Shown here in pieces: positions 1 through 10,377 of a stretch of 64,000 bases of DNA (the stretch's first letter is position 1; every line of letters begins with the position of its first letter). A program made the position numbers and the translations under genes. Under the pieces are notes generated by a model. It had not been told where the DNA came from and ran no database searches. It saw nothing but the letters and a program-made list of their open reading frames with translations. Source of the DNA: Setophaga petechia (taxonomy: Eukaryota; Chordata; Aves; Passeriformes; Parulidae); assembly GCA_024362935.1 (NCBI GenBank), contig JANCRA010000030.1, positions 9,220,096 through 9,284,095 of the forward strand. The letters run 5' to 3'.

Positions 1-798
1 TTGATTTGCCAAAGCAACGTGACAAAGTGGTGGATTTCAAACAGGGACTGCAAGAAATATGGAGTATCAAAATGCTGTGTTTGGAAGCTAAAAATGGTGC
101 TCAAAATGGGGGCAGGAAGGATGAGTGCTGTAAACAAAGGTCTCCAGAGTACAAGGGCTCTGCCATGCTTCTAACTGTCAGCTAAAGCAACATTTAAAAG
201 TCAGTGTTTAATTTTTAACACAAATGGAGGTGAGCTCAGGCTGCAGACACCTGCAGGGTTTTTCTCCAGAGATCCTGATCCCACAGAGGTTAATGTGATT
301 ATGCAAATGACTGAGGTATAATTGCGTTACTGCCGCCCATCTGGCCCTCCCTGCAGCTCCTGAGTGATTTTGTATTCCCCGTGCAGCGCAGGGCTCACAC
401 ACAAGGGCACCAGAGATGTCACTGCTTGGGGTTTGCTGCAGGTGCCACCTCCCCATCAGACCTCTGGAGCAGAGTCCTGCTGGACCAGGCATGGCCAGTG
501 CATCGGGAAAACTCTTCCCAGATCCAAATTAACAGCCTGGGTGTGGTCCAGAGGATTGAGCTCCACTTGTCCTCTCCCAAGGGATGCTCCTGACAGAGCC
601 AGGATCCTGTGTGGCATCCCAGCTACTGCACCAAGTCCTTCCCAAAACAGTTTTTCTCAGCAGAATAAAACAAATTCCCACCTCCCTCAGCAGCTGGGAT
701 GAAACCAACACCTGAGGTTTTCCTGTCAGACACTGACCACCACACACTGTCCCAGGTACCCCCAGGACTCTCTCAAACTGGGGTTTCTGTTCCCCCAG

Positions 799-891
799 TA
801 CGAATTCAAAGCCAAGAACATTAAGAAGAAGAAGGTGAGCATCATCGTGTCCGTGGACGGGGTGAAGGTGATCCTGCGCAAGAAGCAGAAG
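799..891 (+). CDS. NOS1AP-like exon a (PTB domain)
   Basis: Thirty-one codons, [12 protein letters not shown] through ILRKKQK. The acceptor is a pyrimidine tract ending CCCCCAG and the donor is AAG/GTGAGG, phase 0 at both ends. It encodes central beta strands of the PTB fold. A false donor-like GTGAGC occurs inside at 835, but NOS1AP homology continues straight through it. Confidence 0.9.
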
Positions 892-3800
892 GTGAGGCTG
901 CTCCAGCCCAGGGTGCTCACACTGCTCACCAACACTGGCCTTTCCCTAAAAAACACCCAGGATTTGCACAAGAGAACACTCCAGTTTCCATCCTACTAAT
1001 AACGACACCTTGCTGGGAAGAGAATGGAAATTCTCTGGGGAAGAGGATTTTTTTTCTATCCAAAAAATGCATCTCTCATGGGATACATTTTTTCTTTTTC
1101 TTGCTAATACCAGAAAGCTTTTTCCAGGCTGCCTGGTCTGAGCCCCCCTCAGCTCTTTGCCCCACTGTCCTTTCCACCAAGTCACTGAATCCAGATCTCC
1201 TCAGCCCCAGCTCCAAGCCTTCTTCCCCAAAGCATGTAGTTCTGCATATTTGATGCTATAAATTAATCTTAGGGACCATTTTCAGCCCTGAAGGCTGTGA
1301 TCAGATATGATAAACGATCCAAAAAAAAATCTATTTTTATCTGAGATATTGTTGAAACAGCCATGGCTCATCTAATCACACTGCAGCCTGGATTGTGGCT
1401 TGGGACAAAAGCACTGTTCCCAGATTTCCTGCCCTTCAGTCTGGTGGAGTTTCACCTGATTTACTGTAATTTTGTCTCTGCTTACAGAGAAAGGAGTGGA
1501 CCTGGGACGAGAGTAAGATGGTGGTGATGCACGATCCTGTGTACAGGTACATGGCAGGGGATTCAACCAGGGAGGGCCACTCAGCCCTGGAGGATCTGTG
1601 CCCTCCTCTCACCTGCTGAGACCCCTCCACTGAGGCTTTCCAAAGGAGCATCTAAAATTAACGAGGGTACAGAGTTACTGCTGCTGGAGAATCCTTTTCA
1701 CACCTTCTGGAGAGTGAGATGGACTGACCTGGCTTTGAAGCTGGCTCTGCTTTGAGCAGGGTTAGACTGGGTGACCCTGGAGATGCCCCAGCCTGCATTT
1801 CTCTCTGATTCTGCCTCTGAAGACAGGCTTCCCATGGTTTTCCTTCAGAGCATGGCTCTCCCTGTGCTTCTGAAGCAGGGCCTTACTCTGAGGTGTAAGT
1901 GCTCACTGGGAATTAACCCTTACAGACATGGCAAGAAAGCACTGACTTTCCATGGGATATAGAGGTATTCCAAAGGCCTCAAGCCCCACCCAGAGGTTTA
2001 CCCTGAACATGAACCTGGTGCCTCAGGAGCCCCTGGGGATGGGAGGTGAGCCCAGTGATGATGCATGGCCTGAGGATGGGTGTAGAGCACAGGGTGCTCC
2101 AGGCTGTGGCATCTGCAAAGTGAATTCTTGTACAAAAGCACCGAGCCCACAGCCCCAAGAACTGGGATCCTCAACACTGGTTTTTGGGATCAGAGCCCTT
2201 AGTGAGAGATAAGGAACAGAGGATATGCTGATGCATTATCTGTGCCCACTTCTCACCTCTGGCTTTCTTTAAAGATTACTGGGAGATGTGATACATTGGC
2301 AGTAATTGCTCTAACTGCAAGTTCAACACCCAAAAAATTCCAGTGACAGAAAGAGCAGAAGAAAAAAAACATTTCAAGAATCCCTTTGGTTTCTTCTCTA
2401 TTCAGAGCTGAGCTCACTTGTCACATTTTCACCTAATTAAATCAAACATATATAAAAATCTTCAAAATGTTTTGCAGTACCAGGAGGAGAGTCAGCCTGA
2501 GCAGCAGAGAGAGAAATCCTCAGAGTGCACTCGGCATCCCTGGGAGAGGCTTTTGTGCTGTGCCACCTGCCCGCTGCCGAGGAGGGACCCTCAGTGTCCC
2601 CAGGGGCAGGACAGCCCCCGCCCTGCAGGCAGTTCTGCCTGCTGCAGCCTGGGCAGGGGTTAATTGCTGGGGCTAAAAATAGCCACTCACTTTCCAAGAC
2701 TATAGAGCTTTCACTTTCCCACAGGATCTTTAAAAAGCTTTTGCCTACTTCGGAAACCAGAAGGTTTTCCATCAAGCCTGAAACTCTCTAAATCCATCGC
2801 CTTGAGAATTGCAGGAGGGGCCGTGCACCAGCACTGCCTCGTTCCTCCAGTCCTGGGGGCTGCAAACCACTGACACACGGGAGCAGAGGTGGTCTGGAGG
2901 GCAGAGACTCCCCATGGTGTTCAATTAATCCCCTTTGTCTCTCTCCCACCCAGAATTTTCTACGTCTCTCATGACTCGCAAGACCTGAAAATATTCAGTT
3001 ACATCGCACGGGACGGCGCAAACAACTCCTTCAGGTGCAACGTCTTCAAATCCAAGAAGAAGGTGAGGATGCTGCAGGGGATGCACCCTCCCTCTCCTGG
3101 GGATGCACCCACATCTCTGCGGGGTCACAGAGTGCAGGGCCCTGGGGAGGCAGCGCCGGTGCCTGGTGCTTGTCCCCTCCTGCCCAGCATGGACAGCGGC
3201 ACATCCCACACAGGGACAGGACCCCCAGACCCAGAGTGGGGATCAGGGGGCGCTGCTGGAGCACCCAGCACGGGAGGAAAGTATGGGAGAGAGGCAGGGG
3301 AGGCTCGTGGTTGGTGCGGGTGGGAGGCAGGGGGGGCTCGTGGTTTGTATGGGTGGGAGGCAGGGGAGGCTCGCTGTTCATGTGGGTGGGAGGCAGGGGA
3401 GGCTCGTGGTTGGTGTGGGTGGGAGGCAGGGGAGGCTCGTGGTTGGTATGGGTGGGAGGCAGGGGAGGCTCGTGTTTGGTGTGGGTGGGAGGCAGGGGAG
3501 GCTCGTGGTTGGTGGGGTGGGAGGCAGGGGAGGCTCGTGGTTCTCCCCGGGGCGGCGGTGGCAGCGCTCGGCTCCGGGCCCTCCGCAGAGCCAGGCCATG
3601 CGCGTGGTGCGCACCGTGGGACAGGCCTTCGAGGTGTGCCACAAGCTGAGCCTGCAGCACGCCCTGCAGAACGCCGACGGGCAGGCCGATGGTGCCAGCG
3701 ACAAATCGGCCGAGGAGCAGCCGCTGGAAGGTGATTCACAGCTCCCCAGGGCACTGGGCATGCCCCTCCCTAAGGCAGCGGTGCGGGGATGCTTTGGGGT

Positions 3801-6800
3801 GGGGACACGCAGGTGGCACCTCCTTCATGGGCGAGAGCTTTGGGCCCCTTGGGATGGGGAATCTGCCCTGCCTGCCCACACCTACTGAGAGCTGGGGAGG
3901 GGAAGGCTGGGCCCCCTGATTCAGCAAGCTGAGGGTCTGCAGCCCCTTGGCCAGCCCATCCCTCCCTCCTGCCCCTTCACAGCATGCTGAGACTTGGAGC
4001 AAGTCCTGACCCTTGTCCCTGAGCTTCCCCCAGCTCCCAGGCCTGCCTGGGGCCCCGGCTCTTCCTCCAGCCCTGGCAGGGAAGGGAGGCTCACATTCAC
4101 GTGTCCATCTTGTTTGAAGTTCACCAGATAAAGGGCTCCAAGATCACAGATGTGGACGAGGTTGGCATCGATATTGGGGGCATCTGTGTGTCCGAGAGGG
4201 GACCCAGAGAGCTGCCAGGTGCCAGGGGGGACCTTGGCATGCTGAAACCTGGGCAAGCCTCAAAGGACAAGAATGGCCAGGTAATGGGGGCTGGGCTGGA
4301 GAACGGTTCATGTGCTCTGCTGCTGCTGAGGGCCCTCTGCTCGGGGTCACTGTACCATGGCTTCATTTGGAGGTGCTTTCATGGAGACCCCATTGCAGCC
4401 CTCCCTCCTGGCTCCCTGCTCAGGACAGGCTGTTCAGCTCCCAGTTCACCTGCAGCCAGGCCGTGTCCAGGGCTGGGGAGGGGGGTTGAGGTGAGAGGCA
4501 GGGCAGGGGCTGCAGTGCATGGCTGAGCAGGCTTCTCACCCACCCAGGCTGGATTTCTGTGCCCTCAGTGCTGCTCTGCAGCAGTTGCTTGTTCGACTGC
4601 CCTGGCAGGGATCCCTGACTGCCTTCATGCTCCAGGCCCGTGCTCCAGGCATCGTCCCCAGGAGGCCCAGGCCTGGCAGTGCAGGCACCCCCGGCACGTT
4701 CAGCTCCTGAAGCAGCTCCACCTTAATGAATGGGTGCTCCACAGAGCTCTGGGAGCCCTTCCCGGAGGCCTGAATGGCGTTGCTTCAGCTCACACAACAG
4801 TAACGCTCACAGGGCTGCCTGGAAACAGCTGCAGTGACAGGCACTCCCCGAATCCACGGGATTCGTCTGCGTGCCTGGAAAGGCTGGGCTTTCCTGTGCA
4901 TTCCTTCTGGCACTGCCCGAGCAGGGGAGGGCAGCAGCAGGAAGGGCAGTGGCTGCTGGCACCGGCAAATGCTCCCGGCACCAGGACACCGCCCAGCCTG
5001 GGCAGCCACAGCACGGAAAGGTGTGGAGTGTTTGGGTCACTCCCTGCTGCCTCCTTCCTGGGAGCCCTGGGGACCCGCCCTCCCCAGACACAGCCAGGGC
5101 AGCTCTGCCAGCTCTCTGGAAGGAGCCTCTCTGAAACACTCTGTCCTGGGGATCCCACAGATGTGCAGAGCTGACAGCCCAGGGCTGCCCCTCAGCACCC
5201 CCTGGGTGCCCTGAGCACAGGGGCGCCTCTGCTGCGCTGGGTCAGCACCAGGGGAAACCAAAATCCAAATGCCAGCCTGAGCCAGTCAATCCGCTCACCT
5301 GCCCATTTCTTTGTGCCCAGGATACCGAAAACTGCTCCCTCCACCTGGCCAGCTCCCAGCAGCTGCTCAGCCCGGGCAGCCCCTGCTCCTCGGCCTCCAT
5401 CACCCCGCTGGCCTCCCAGCACTGCCTCCAGCTGCTCCAGCAGCAGCTCCTCCAGCAGCAGCAGCAGACGCAGGTGGCTGTGGCCCAGGTACACGTCCTG
5501 CCCTCCCCTCAGGCGGCACCAGCCCTTCTCCTCCCCCTGGGCCAGGCTGGCGGGGCAGGTGGGAGCGGGCCGGGCCCTGGCAGCGGTGCTGGCAGCGTTC
5601 CCGGTCGCTCGGCTCTCAGCAGCAGCATCGCTTGCAGCCCAGCTCGCAGCATTGCTTTTAGCGCCACGTGCAGCATCGCTTGCAGCACAGCTGAGCACCC
5701 CCAGACACGGAGCTGGCTGCTCACACAGCCCCGGGCTGCTCTGGGAGCGTTGCAGGGCCCGGTAGAGTCCCCAGCTCCCGTTTCACCCCATCTCATCCCG
5801 TTATTGGAAACCATCCCACCCCTAGTCCAGCACCAGAGCGGGGAGCCCGGTGCCTCCCGTCTGGGCACATCCCTCTCGCGTGTCTCGTTACCGGGGGGAC
5901 AGCAGGACACCCCGCACACCCCCGGGCTGCCGCCGCATCCCCGCCCGCGGCTGGACCGGCTCGGGGGTGGCGCGGCGGGGCCGGCAGGGGGCGCTGTGGC
6001 GCCGCCGGTACCGGGCGCTCCCGGGGCTGCTCCTCCCGCCCCGCATCGCCCGGCCCGAATCATCCCGTCCGCACGACCCCGTTCGCATCTCCCGTCCCGT
6101 GTCGCAGGTGCAGCTGCTGAAGGACCAACTGGCGGCCGAGACGGCGGCGCGGATCGAGGCGCAGGCCCGGGTGCGGCAGCTCCTGCTGACCAACCGCGAC
6201 CTGCTGCAGCACGTCTCGCTGCTGGTGCGGCAGCTCACAGTGCTGGAGGCCCGGGAGGAGCACCGGGATGAGCATCGGCAGGGTGAGGATAGTGACACAC
6301 TCACTGGGGTTGTTTGGGTGCTGGCATGCGCCCAGCTCCATCCCTCTGGACAATCACTGCATTCCTTGCAGTCACAGGAAACAACTGGAGTGCTCCCAGT
6401 ACCATCCCGGCAGGCTCTGGGGGTCTGGGGCATTTCTGCACCCCTCACAGTGCAGGGGAGCTTTGGAGATGCCCAGTTTTTCACATGCCCCTTGTCCATC
6501 TCTCACAGTTGACCACTCCTTGCAAAACCTGTCCCTGGCCCAGTCCCTCTCCTTGAACCTGAAGAACCACTACAGTCTGGATGTCCACCTGCCATCCACC
6601 TCCACCCCTGCCAGCATCCTGGGCAGCCCGGTGGCGCCCGGCTCGCTGCCTTCCCTGGGCCCCAGGGACTCCTACCTCAACCTCGTCAGCCTGGACAGGG
6701 GCAGCCACGGCTACGGCAGCAAGGAGGGGGACGAGTGCCTGGAGGGGCAGGAGGGGCTCAGCCGGCGCGTGGAGGGCTCCGAGGTTGGCGACTTCGCCCT

Positions 6801-7445
6801 GCCCAACGGGGGCAGCCGGCAGAAGGCAGACGACGCGGCCAGAGGGGACGAGGACAGGTAGAGTGTGCCACCTCTGCCACCTGTGTCTCCTGCCAGCTGC
6901 AGCGGGAACACCCTGAGTGCTGCAGGGAGGTCCTTGCCCATCACCTGCTCTCTCTGCTTTCCCCCCACAGGCGGCAGCCGCCCATTCCCAAGCTCAACCC
7001 GCCACCCCCCATCCTACGCAAAAGGTCAAGCAAGACCTCCCCAAGCCTGGAAGTGGAGGTGAAGCCTGAGAGCACTGCCCACCTAAGCCTACCCAGTGCC
7101 AGCATCTCCAGCCTCACCAGCATCACTGCCAGCTCCCTCACCCTCTTGGACCCTGAGGCAAGGACTCCTGCACGGAGTGCTGCCTCCAGCACGGAGCCCG
7201 GCCCTGCCGGGACCTGCCAGCGCACTCTGGGCAAGGACAGGACTGGAGAGAGTGGGCCAATGTCCCCCTTGGCCAGCATCCATGACCCAGCAGCCAGCGA
7301 GACCCTGGCCAAGGAGTTAGTGGCCCTGGGCAGCCCCACGGACAGCTCACTGCCCTTCTCCCCTGCAGATGAGACCTGCTTGCACATCAGCTTCTCTGAA
7401 GATGAGCTGGATACTGCTGTGGGGCCCAGCAGAGTCCCCTCTTAA
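799..7445 (+). CDS. NOS1AP (CAPON)-like PTB-domain adaptor, 3' nine coding exons (5' partial)
   Basis: Nine exons join in one frame and give 576 residues before TAA: 799-891, 1488-1546, 2954-3062, 3589-3730, 4120-4280, 5321-5488, 6108-6282, 6509-6857 and 6971-7445. Residues 1-110 closely match the C-terminal part of the NOS1AP PTB domain ([20 protein letters not shown] is identical; [15 protein letters not shown] follows). Residues 220-302 match its glutamine-rich stretch and coiled coil ([16 protein letters not shown]). Residues 304-576 are Ser/Pro-rich and do not resemble NOS1AP as I know it. The initiator and first PTB exons lie left of the window. NOS1AP (506 aa in human) links nNOS, Dexras1 and Scribble at synapses; a similar adaptor role here is inference. 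The position beside NDUFA8 differs from human NOS1AP on 1q23, so I read this as a paralogue rather than the orthologue. The C-terminus ends VPS, not the IAV PDZ ligand. Confidence 0.9.
1488..1546 (+). CDS. NOS1AP-like exon b (PTB domain)
   Basis: Encodes [19 protein letters not shown] plus two bases of an Arg codon. The acceptor is CTTACAG and the donor ACAG/GTACAT. NOS1AP has the nearly identical [19 protein letters not shown]. Confidence 0.9.
1686..1816 (+). mobile_element. Degraded CR1 LINE 3' fragment
   Basis: The stretch around gagcagggttagactgggtg and the end ctctctgattctg resemble the sense 3' end of avian CR1 elements, which end in ATTCTRTG-like repeats. It is old and lies in an intron of the NOS1AP-like gene. 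Confidence 0.45.
2954..3062 (+). CDS. NOS1AP-like exon c (PTB domain)
   Basis: Starts with the last base of the split Arg codon, then [20 protein letters not shown] and CNVFKSKKK, the best conserved stretch of the PTB domain. The donor is AAG/GTGAGG. The following intron holds a 33-bp minisatellite. Confidence 0.95.
3289..3542 (+). repeat. 33-bp minisatellite, about eight copies
   Basis: Tandem copies of a G-rich unit containing gggaggcaggggaggctcgt, in the intron between exons c and d of the NOS1AP-like gene. Units differ by a few substitutions. The length is a multiple of three and the unit has no stop codon, so long open frames cross it on both strands; these are artefacts. Confidence 0.9.
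3589..3730 (+). CDS. NOS1AP-like exon d (PTB C-terminal helix)
   Basis: Begins [20 protein letters not shown], the C-terminal alpha helix that closes a PTB domain, then QNADGQADG (QNADGQEDG in NOS1AP). It ends one base into a codon at GAAG/GTGATT. Confidence 0.95.
4120..4280 (+). CDS. NOS1AP-like exon e (linker)
   Basis: The acceptor TTTGAAG at 4119 restores the frame after exon d (split Val codon), followed by [20 protein letters not shown]. The TDVDEVG stretch recalls TDIDAVEVP at the same place in NOS1AP. The rest is weakly conserved linker. Donor CCAG/GTAATG, phase 0. Confidence 0.8.
5321..5488 (+). CDS. NOS1AP-like exon f (glutamine-rich)
   Basis: Fifty-six codons ending [14 protein letters not shown], nearly the same as NOS1AP. 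The CAG run is short (five Gln). Clean acceptor TTTGTGCCCAG and donor CAG/GTACAC. Confidence 0.93.
5618..5695 (+). repeat. Degenerate GCAGCATCGCTTGCAG repeats
   Basis: Imperfect copies of agcagcatcgcttgcag and cgcagcattgcttttag in the intron after exon f of the NOS1AP-like gene. Confidence 0.6.
5981..5998 (+). promoter_or_regulatory. Candidate CTCF site
   Basis: CCGGCAGGGGGCGCTGTG fits the CTCF core well (CCnnnAGGGGGCGC). It lies in CpG-rich intron sequence just upstream of exon g. Motif only; occupancy unknown. Confidence 0.4.
6108..6282 (+). CDS. NOS1AP-like exon g (coiled coil)
   Basis: Encodes [20 protein letters not shown] and continues to a leucine-rich heptad stretch ([19 protein letters not shown]), the coiled coil of NOS1AP. 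Very GC-rich and CpG-rich compared with the other exons. Ends one base into a codon at CAGG/GTGAGG. Confidence 0.93.
6509..6857 (+). CDS. NOS1AP-like exon h (paralogue-specific region)
   Basis: The frame is fixed by the split Val codon after exon g. It encodes 115 residues rich in Ser, Leu and Gly, beginning [21 protein letters not shown] see no similarity to NOS1AP. Acceptor CTCTCACAG, donor GACAG/GTAGAG. Confidence 0.85.
6971..7445 (+). CDS. NOS1AP-like last exon with stop
   Basis: Follows TTTCCCCCCACAG. It begins [20 protein letters not shown], a proline-rich then basic/Ser stretch that could bind SH3 or 14-3-3 proteins (inference). It ends [17 protein letters not shown] then TAA. See the finding on the internal DTAV. 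Confidence 0.87.
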
Positions 7446-8625
7446 TGGGGCTACAGTAGGTGGTAGCTGGTGGCTGGCAGCCCCAGCAGCTCCATCCTCA
7501 ACCCTGAGCTGGGACTGGGGGTCCCTGTGCCCAGGCTACGAGACAGGTCCCTTTCCTGTCCCTGTCCCACATCATGGCTTCCCTCACCACCTAGAGGCCA
7601 CCCCACAGGATGGGACTGGCCAGCCCTGCCTCAGCTGGCACCAGCTCACACTGCTGTCACACTGCCATCCTGTCCCTGCTCACAGCCAGGGATGCTCACA
7701 GCAGAGAATTCCCGGGGAGCTGCAGGCTGGAAGCCCTGGGCAGGGCTGTGGACCAGAGACTGTTCTGTTCATCAGTTGCCACCCGTGGCAGCCTGAGCAG
7801 GGCCACGCAGCCCAGCCCTGGTGTCACTCCCCTGCCCAGCTCCCCAGGGTTTGTCCCAGACTGCCACCACACTGGGTCTCTCCAGAGCTGCCAGTGCCCA
7901 CCAGCCCCACACTGTGCCCAGCCCTGCTTTGGGGACAGCAGCCCCACCACTGTGTCCCCATGCAGTGAAGCCACCACTGCCTCCATAGGTGCCTTTTCCC
8001 ACTCCCCAGCACCCATTGCCCACACAGGCTGGGCCACCCCTCTGAGGCCACTGATGGGTGCAGGGCTGGCCATGGGAGCCTGCAGCAGGGGGGTGACCCC
8101 CTAAGGAAGGGTGCACCCCGTGTCTTGGGGTCAGGGCAGAGAGCCCTCCTGTGCTCCCGGAGCTGCTGGTGGCTGCAGGCAGGAGGCTGCTCCTTGTGCT
8201 GATTTTAGGGTGTTACTGTGTGGGTTGGGTTTGGTCTCAGAAATGTGAGTGTCCTGGGAGGAGTTAAGGTTTAAGGAAGAAGTGGAGTGATGCTCATCCA
8301 CCTTGGTTGTTTGTCAGAAGGTGTTGGGAAAGTGTCAGAGAGTCAAGTTGGGAAGTGTCAAGCAGAAATGGAGACTTGGAGCAGCCGTGCTGCCTGTCCC
8401 TGGCATGGTGCTGCTCCTATAGGGAGAGGAGGGTGACGGGACGTGCACCCAGAGCCAGCCATGGCAGTGACAGAGCCAGGAGGGGCTGGGGACCGGGCTG
8501 GGGGTTGTAAAGCTCGGCTGGGCTGTCCTGTAGTGCAGTAGTGACAGCCCAGCCCCTCCATAGGACACTGCGGTTTGGTAATGGACTTTTAAAGAAAAAA
8601 ATAAACAGATTTACAGAGCCAGTGC
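7446..8625 (+). other. 3' untranslated region of the NOS1AP-like gene
   Basis: There is no convincing exon after the stop at 7443-7445. The first AATAAA is at 8600-8605, followed by a GT-rich stretch (tgctgtgtct) that fits a cleavage site near 8620-8630. A second AATAAA at 8834-8839 could give a longer transcript. Confidence 0.55.
8600..8605 (+). terminator. Poly(A) signal AATAAA, NOS1AP-like gene
   Basis: Canonical hexamer about 1.15 kb past the stop codon with a GT-rich downstream element. Confidence 0.6.
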
Positions 8626-8640
8626 TGTGTCTCTGCCCCG

Positions 8641-9370
8641 TGGGGCCCATGCACAGGGGGTCCTGAGCCTGTGGGCTGGACTGGGAACTCCCAGGTATTC
8701 CCAAAAAGGAAAGATTGCTGCTGGAAATGACTGCTGAGCCCTGAGCAGCCCCTGCCAGGATGGGCACCACCAGGCAGGGCCCTGCTTCCCACACACTCCT
8801 TTTGCTCTTTCCTGGTCCCATTTCTACTGCTGAAATAAATCCTGGCCACAGCACAGAGGATGGAGGGCAGTAGAATGCAGTTGGCAAAGCTGGATGGGAT
8901 GGGGTGGGACCTGTGGCTTGCCAGAGCACTGGGATCCCAAGGGATGCCTGCAGCCAGAACGGGCAAGAGACCCCTGCCCTCTGCAGACCCCTGACCCTTG
9001 CAAGGTGAGGAGGGAAATCCAGGGGCAATTCAGCACAGAGACTCCAGAAAGGACAAGGACCCTGTGAGATTGTTCCCCTGTGCAGGACAGGAGGCCCAAA
9101 CAGAGGGACCCAGCACCCAGAACCTCTGTGGGGTGTCGGGGCCACCTCTCCATCCCTCCATGGAGTGGGTGCAGCCTCCAGCATGGCAGAGTGGGGAGCA
9201 GGGACCCCCTTCCCCAGGCCCACTGCAGACATCTGCCGGGGGGCTGCCTGCGTGGGGAGGGGGCACTTCCAGCCCAGAGCCTTATTATGCTTCCTTCATG
9301 GGAAGAAACTTTTTCCTTTGCTGTCTGCTAAGCTGCTAGCAATCATCAGGCAGGCAGGTGGTAAAGATTC
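8641..9370. other. Intergenic, no gene seen
   Basis: GC-rich sequence without recognisable exons. It contains only the alternative AATAAA at 8834-8839. Confidence 0.6.
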
Positions 9371-9379
9371 ATATCCATC

Positions 9380-9640
9380 AAACAATGCCATTTAGTTTGT
9401 AACCTGTGACTAAATCTGGTGTTAGCTTTAATTTCAGAGTCTGCTTTAGGGCTCGCTTGTTAATCTCTATGCAAAGCAGATGAAATGAATATGCAGCATT
9501 TTGGATGTAATTGTACAGCTTCAATTCAGCACTATAATTTTCCAAACAGGATCTTGCAATCAAGCTTCTATTCATTAGTGTATAAACAATTTAGTTTCTC
9601 AGCTCTCCAGTATGCCAATCATCTCAATGGAGTGAGCATC
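9380..9640. promoter_or_regulatory. Candidate conserved non-coding element 1
   Basis: An abrupt AT-rich block in GC-rich surroundings, dense in developmental motifs: octamer-like ATGCAAAG (9471-9478), ATGAATATGCAG, several TAAT cores and paired-like sites. No open frame. Composition and motif density suggest an enhancer; conservation was not tested. Confidence 0.35.
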
Positions 9641-10244
9641 TCCGACAGAAAGAGGAGGAAAGTTTCCTTTGTGTAACAGAGGTAAAAGTTGCTCCATACT
9701 TCAGACAATTCCCACCCAGCAGATCCAGACCATTCCAACAGAAGTGGACGGTTCTTCGTGCCCCCACAACACTGACCAGCTACAAACCCTACTCAGGGGA
9801 GTGATGCTCCAGTCATCTCCCAGCTCATGTAGCCCCAGGCCCTTCAGGAATTCTGCATGTGAGACCTCGGTGGAAGAGTCCAGATCCCACAGGACCAGGC
9901 TGCCTGGAAAGGTGCAAACATGCAGCACCTCAGCACACCCCAGTGATGCTCAGGGCTCCCTGAATGCCCACGACTCTGGGGACGGGGTGGCCAAGCCCCC
10001 TCCATGTCCCCATCCCCCTGACACCGCACACCAGCTCAGCCTTCCAGGACAGAGCCCTGGGGACATCCCACACCTGGGGCCAGTGGCAGCTCCCTCTTGG
10101 GAGGACAGGGCCGAGGTGACACAGGAGTGGGTGACGGGCAGGTGTTGATCTCTGAGGCTCAGTACCCTCATGGCCGGTGCTCTCCTCAGCGGGGACACGA
10201 GGGTGCCACGCACACACGAGCGCCTCCAGCCCCTGCCCGCATCC

Positions 10245-10310
10245 CCATGTCCATCCATCCATCCCCATCCATCCCCATCCCTGTCCCCATCCCCATCCCC
10301 TCCCGGGCGG
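10245..10310 (+). repeat. (CATC)n / (CCCATC)n simple repeat
   Basis: Runs of ccatccatcc passing into ccccatcc. Confidence 0.8.
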
Positions 10311-10377
10311 TGCGGGGGGACCAGCCCAGAGCCACGACAAAGGGAAGCGCCGTCGGCGGAGCCGCTCAGCGCGGTCT

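Noticed and set aside
835..840. GTGAGC inside exon a considered as a splice donor
   Set aside because: NOS1AP homology continues through it without a gap to the donor at 892.
2889..3888. Long open frames of 200-280 codons on both strands
   Set aside because: They arise because a 33-bp stop-free minisatellite is open in several frames; the real exons c and d lie at the edges.
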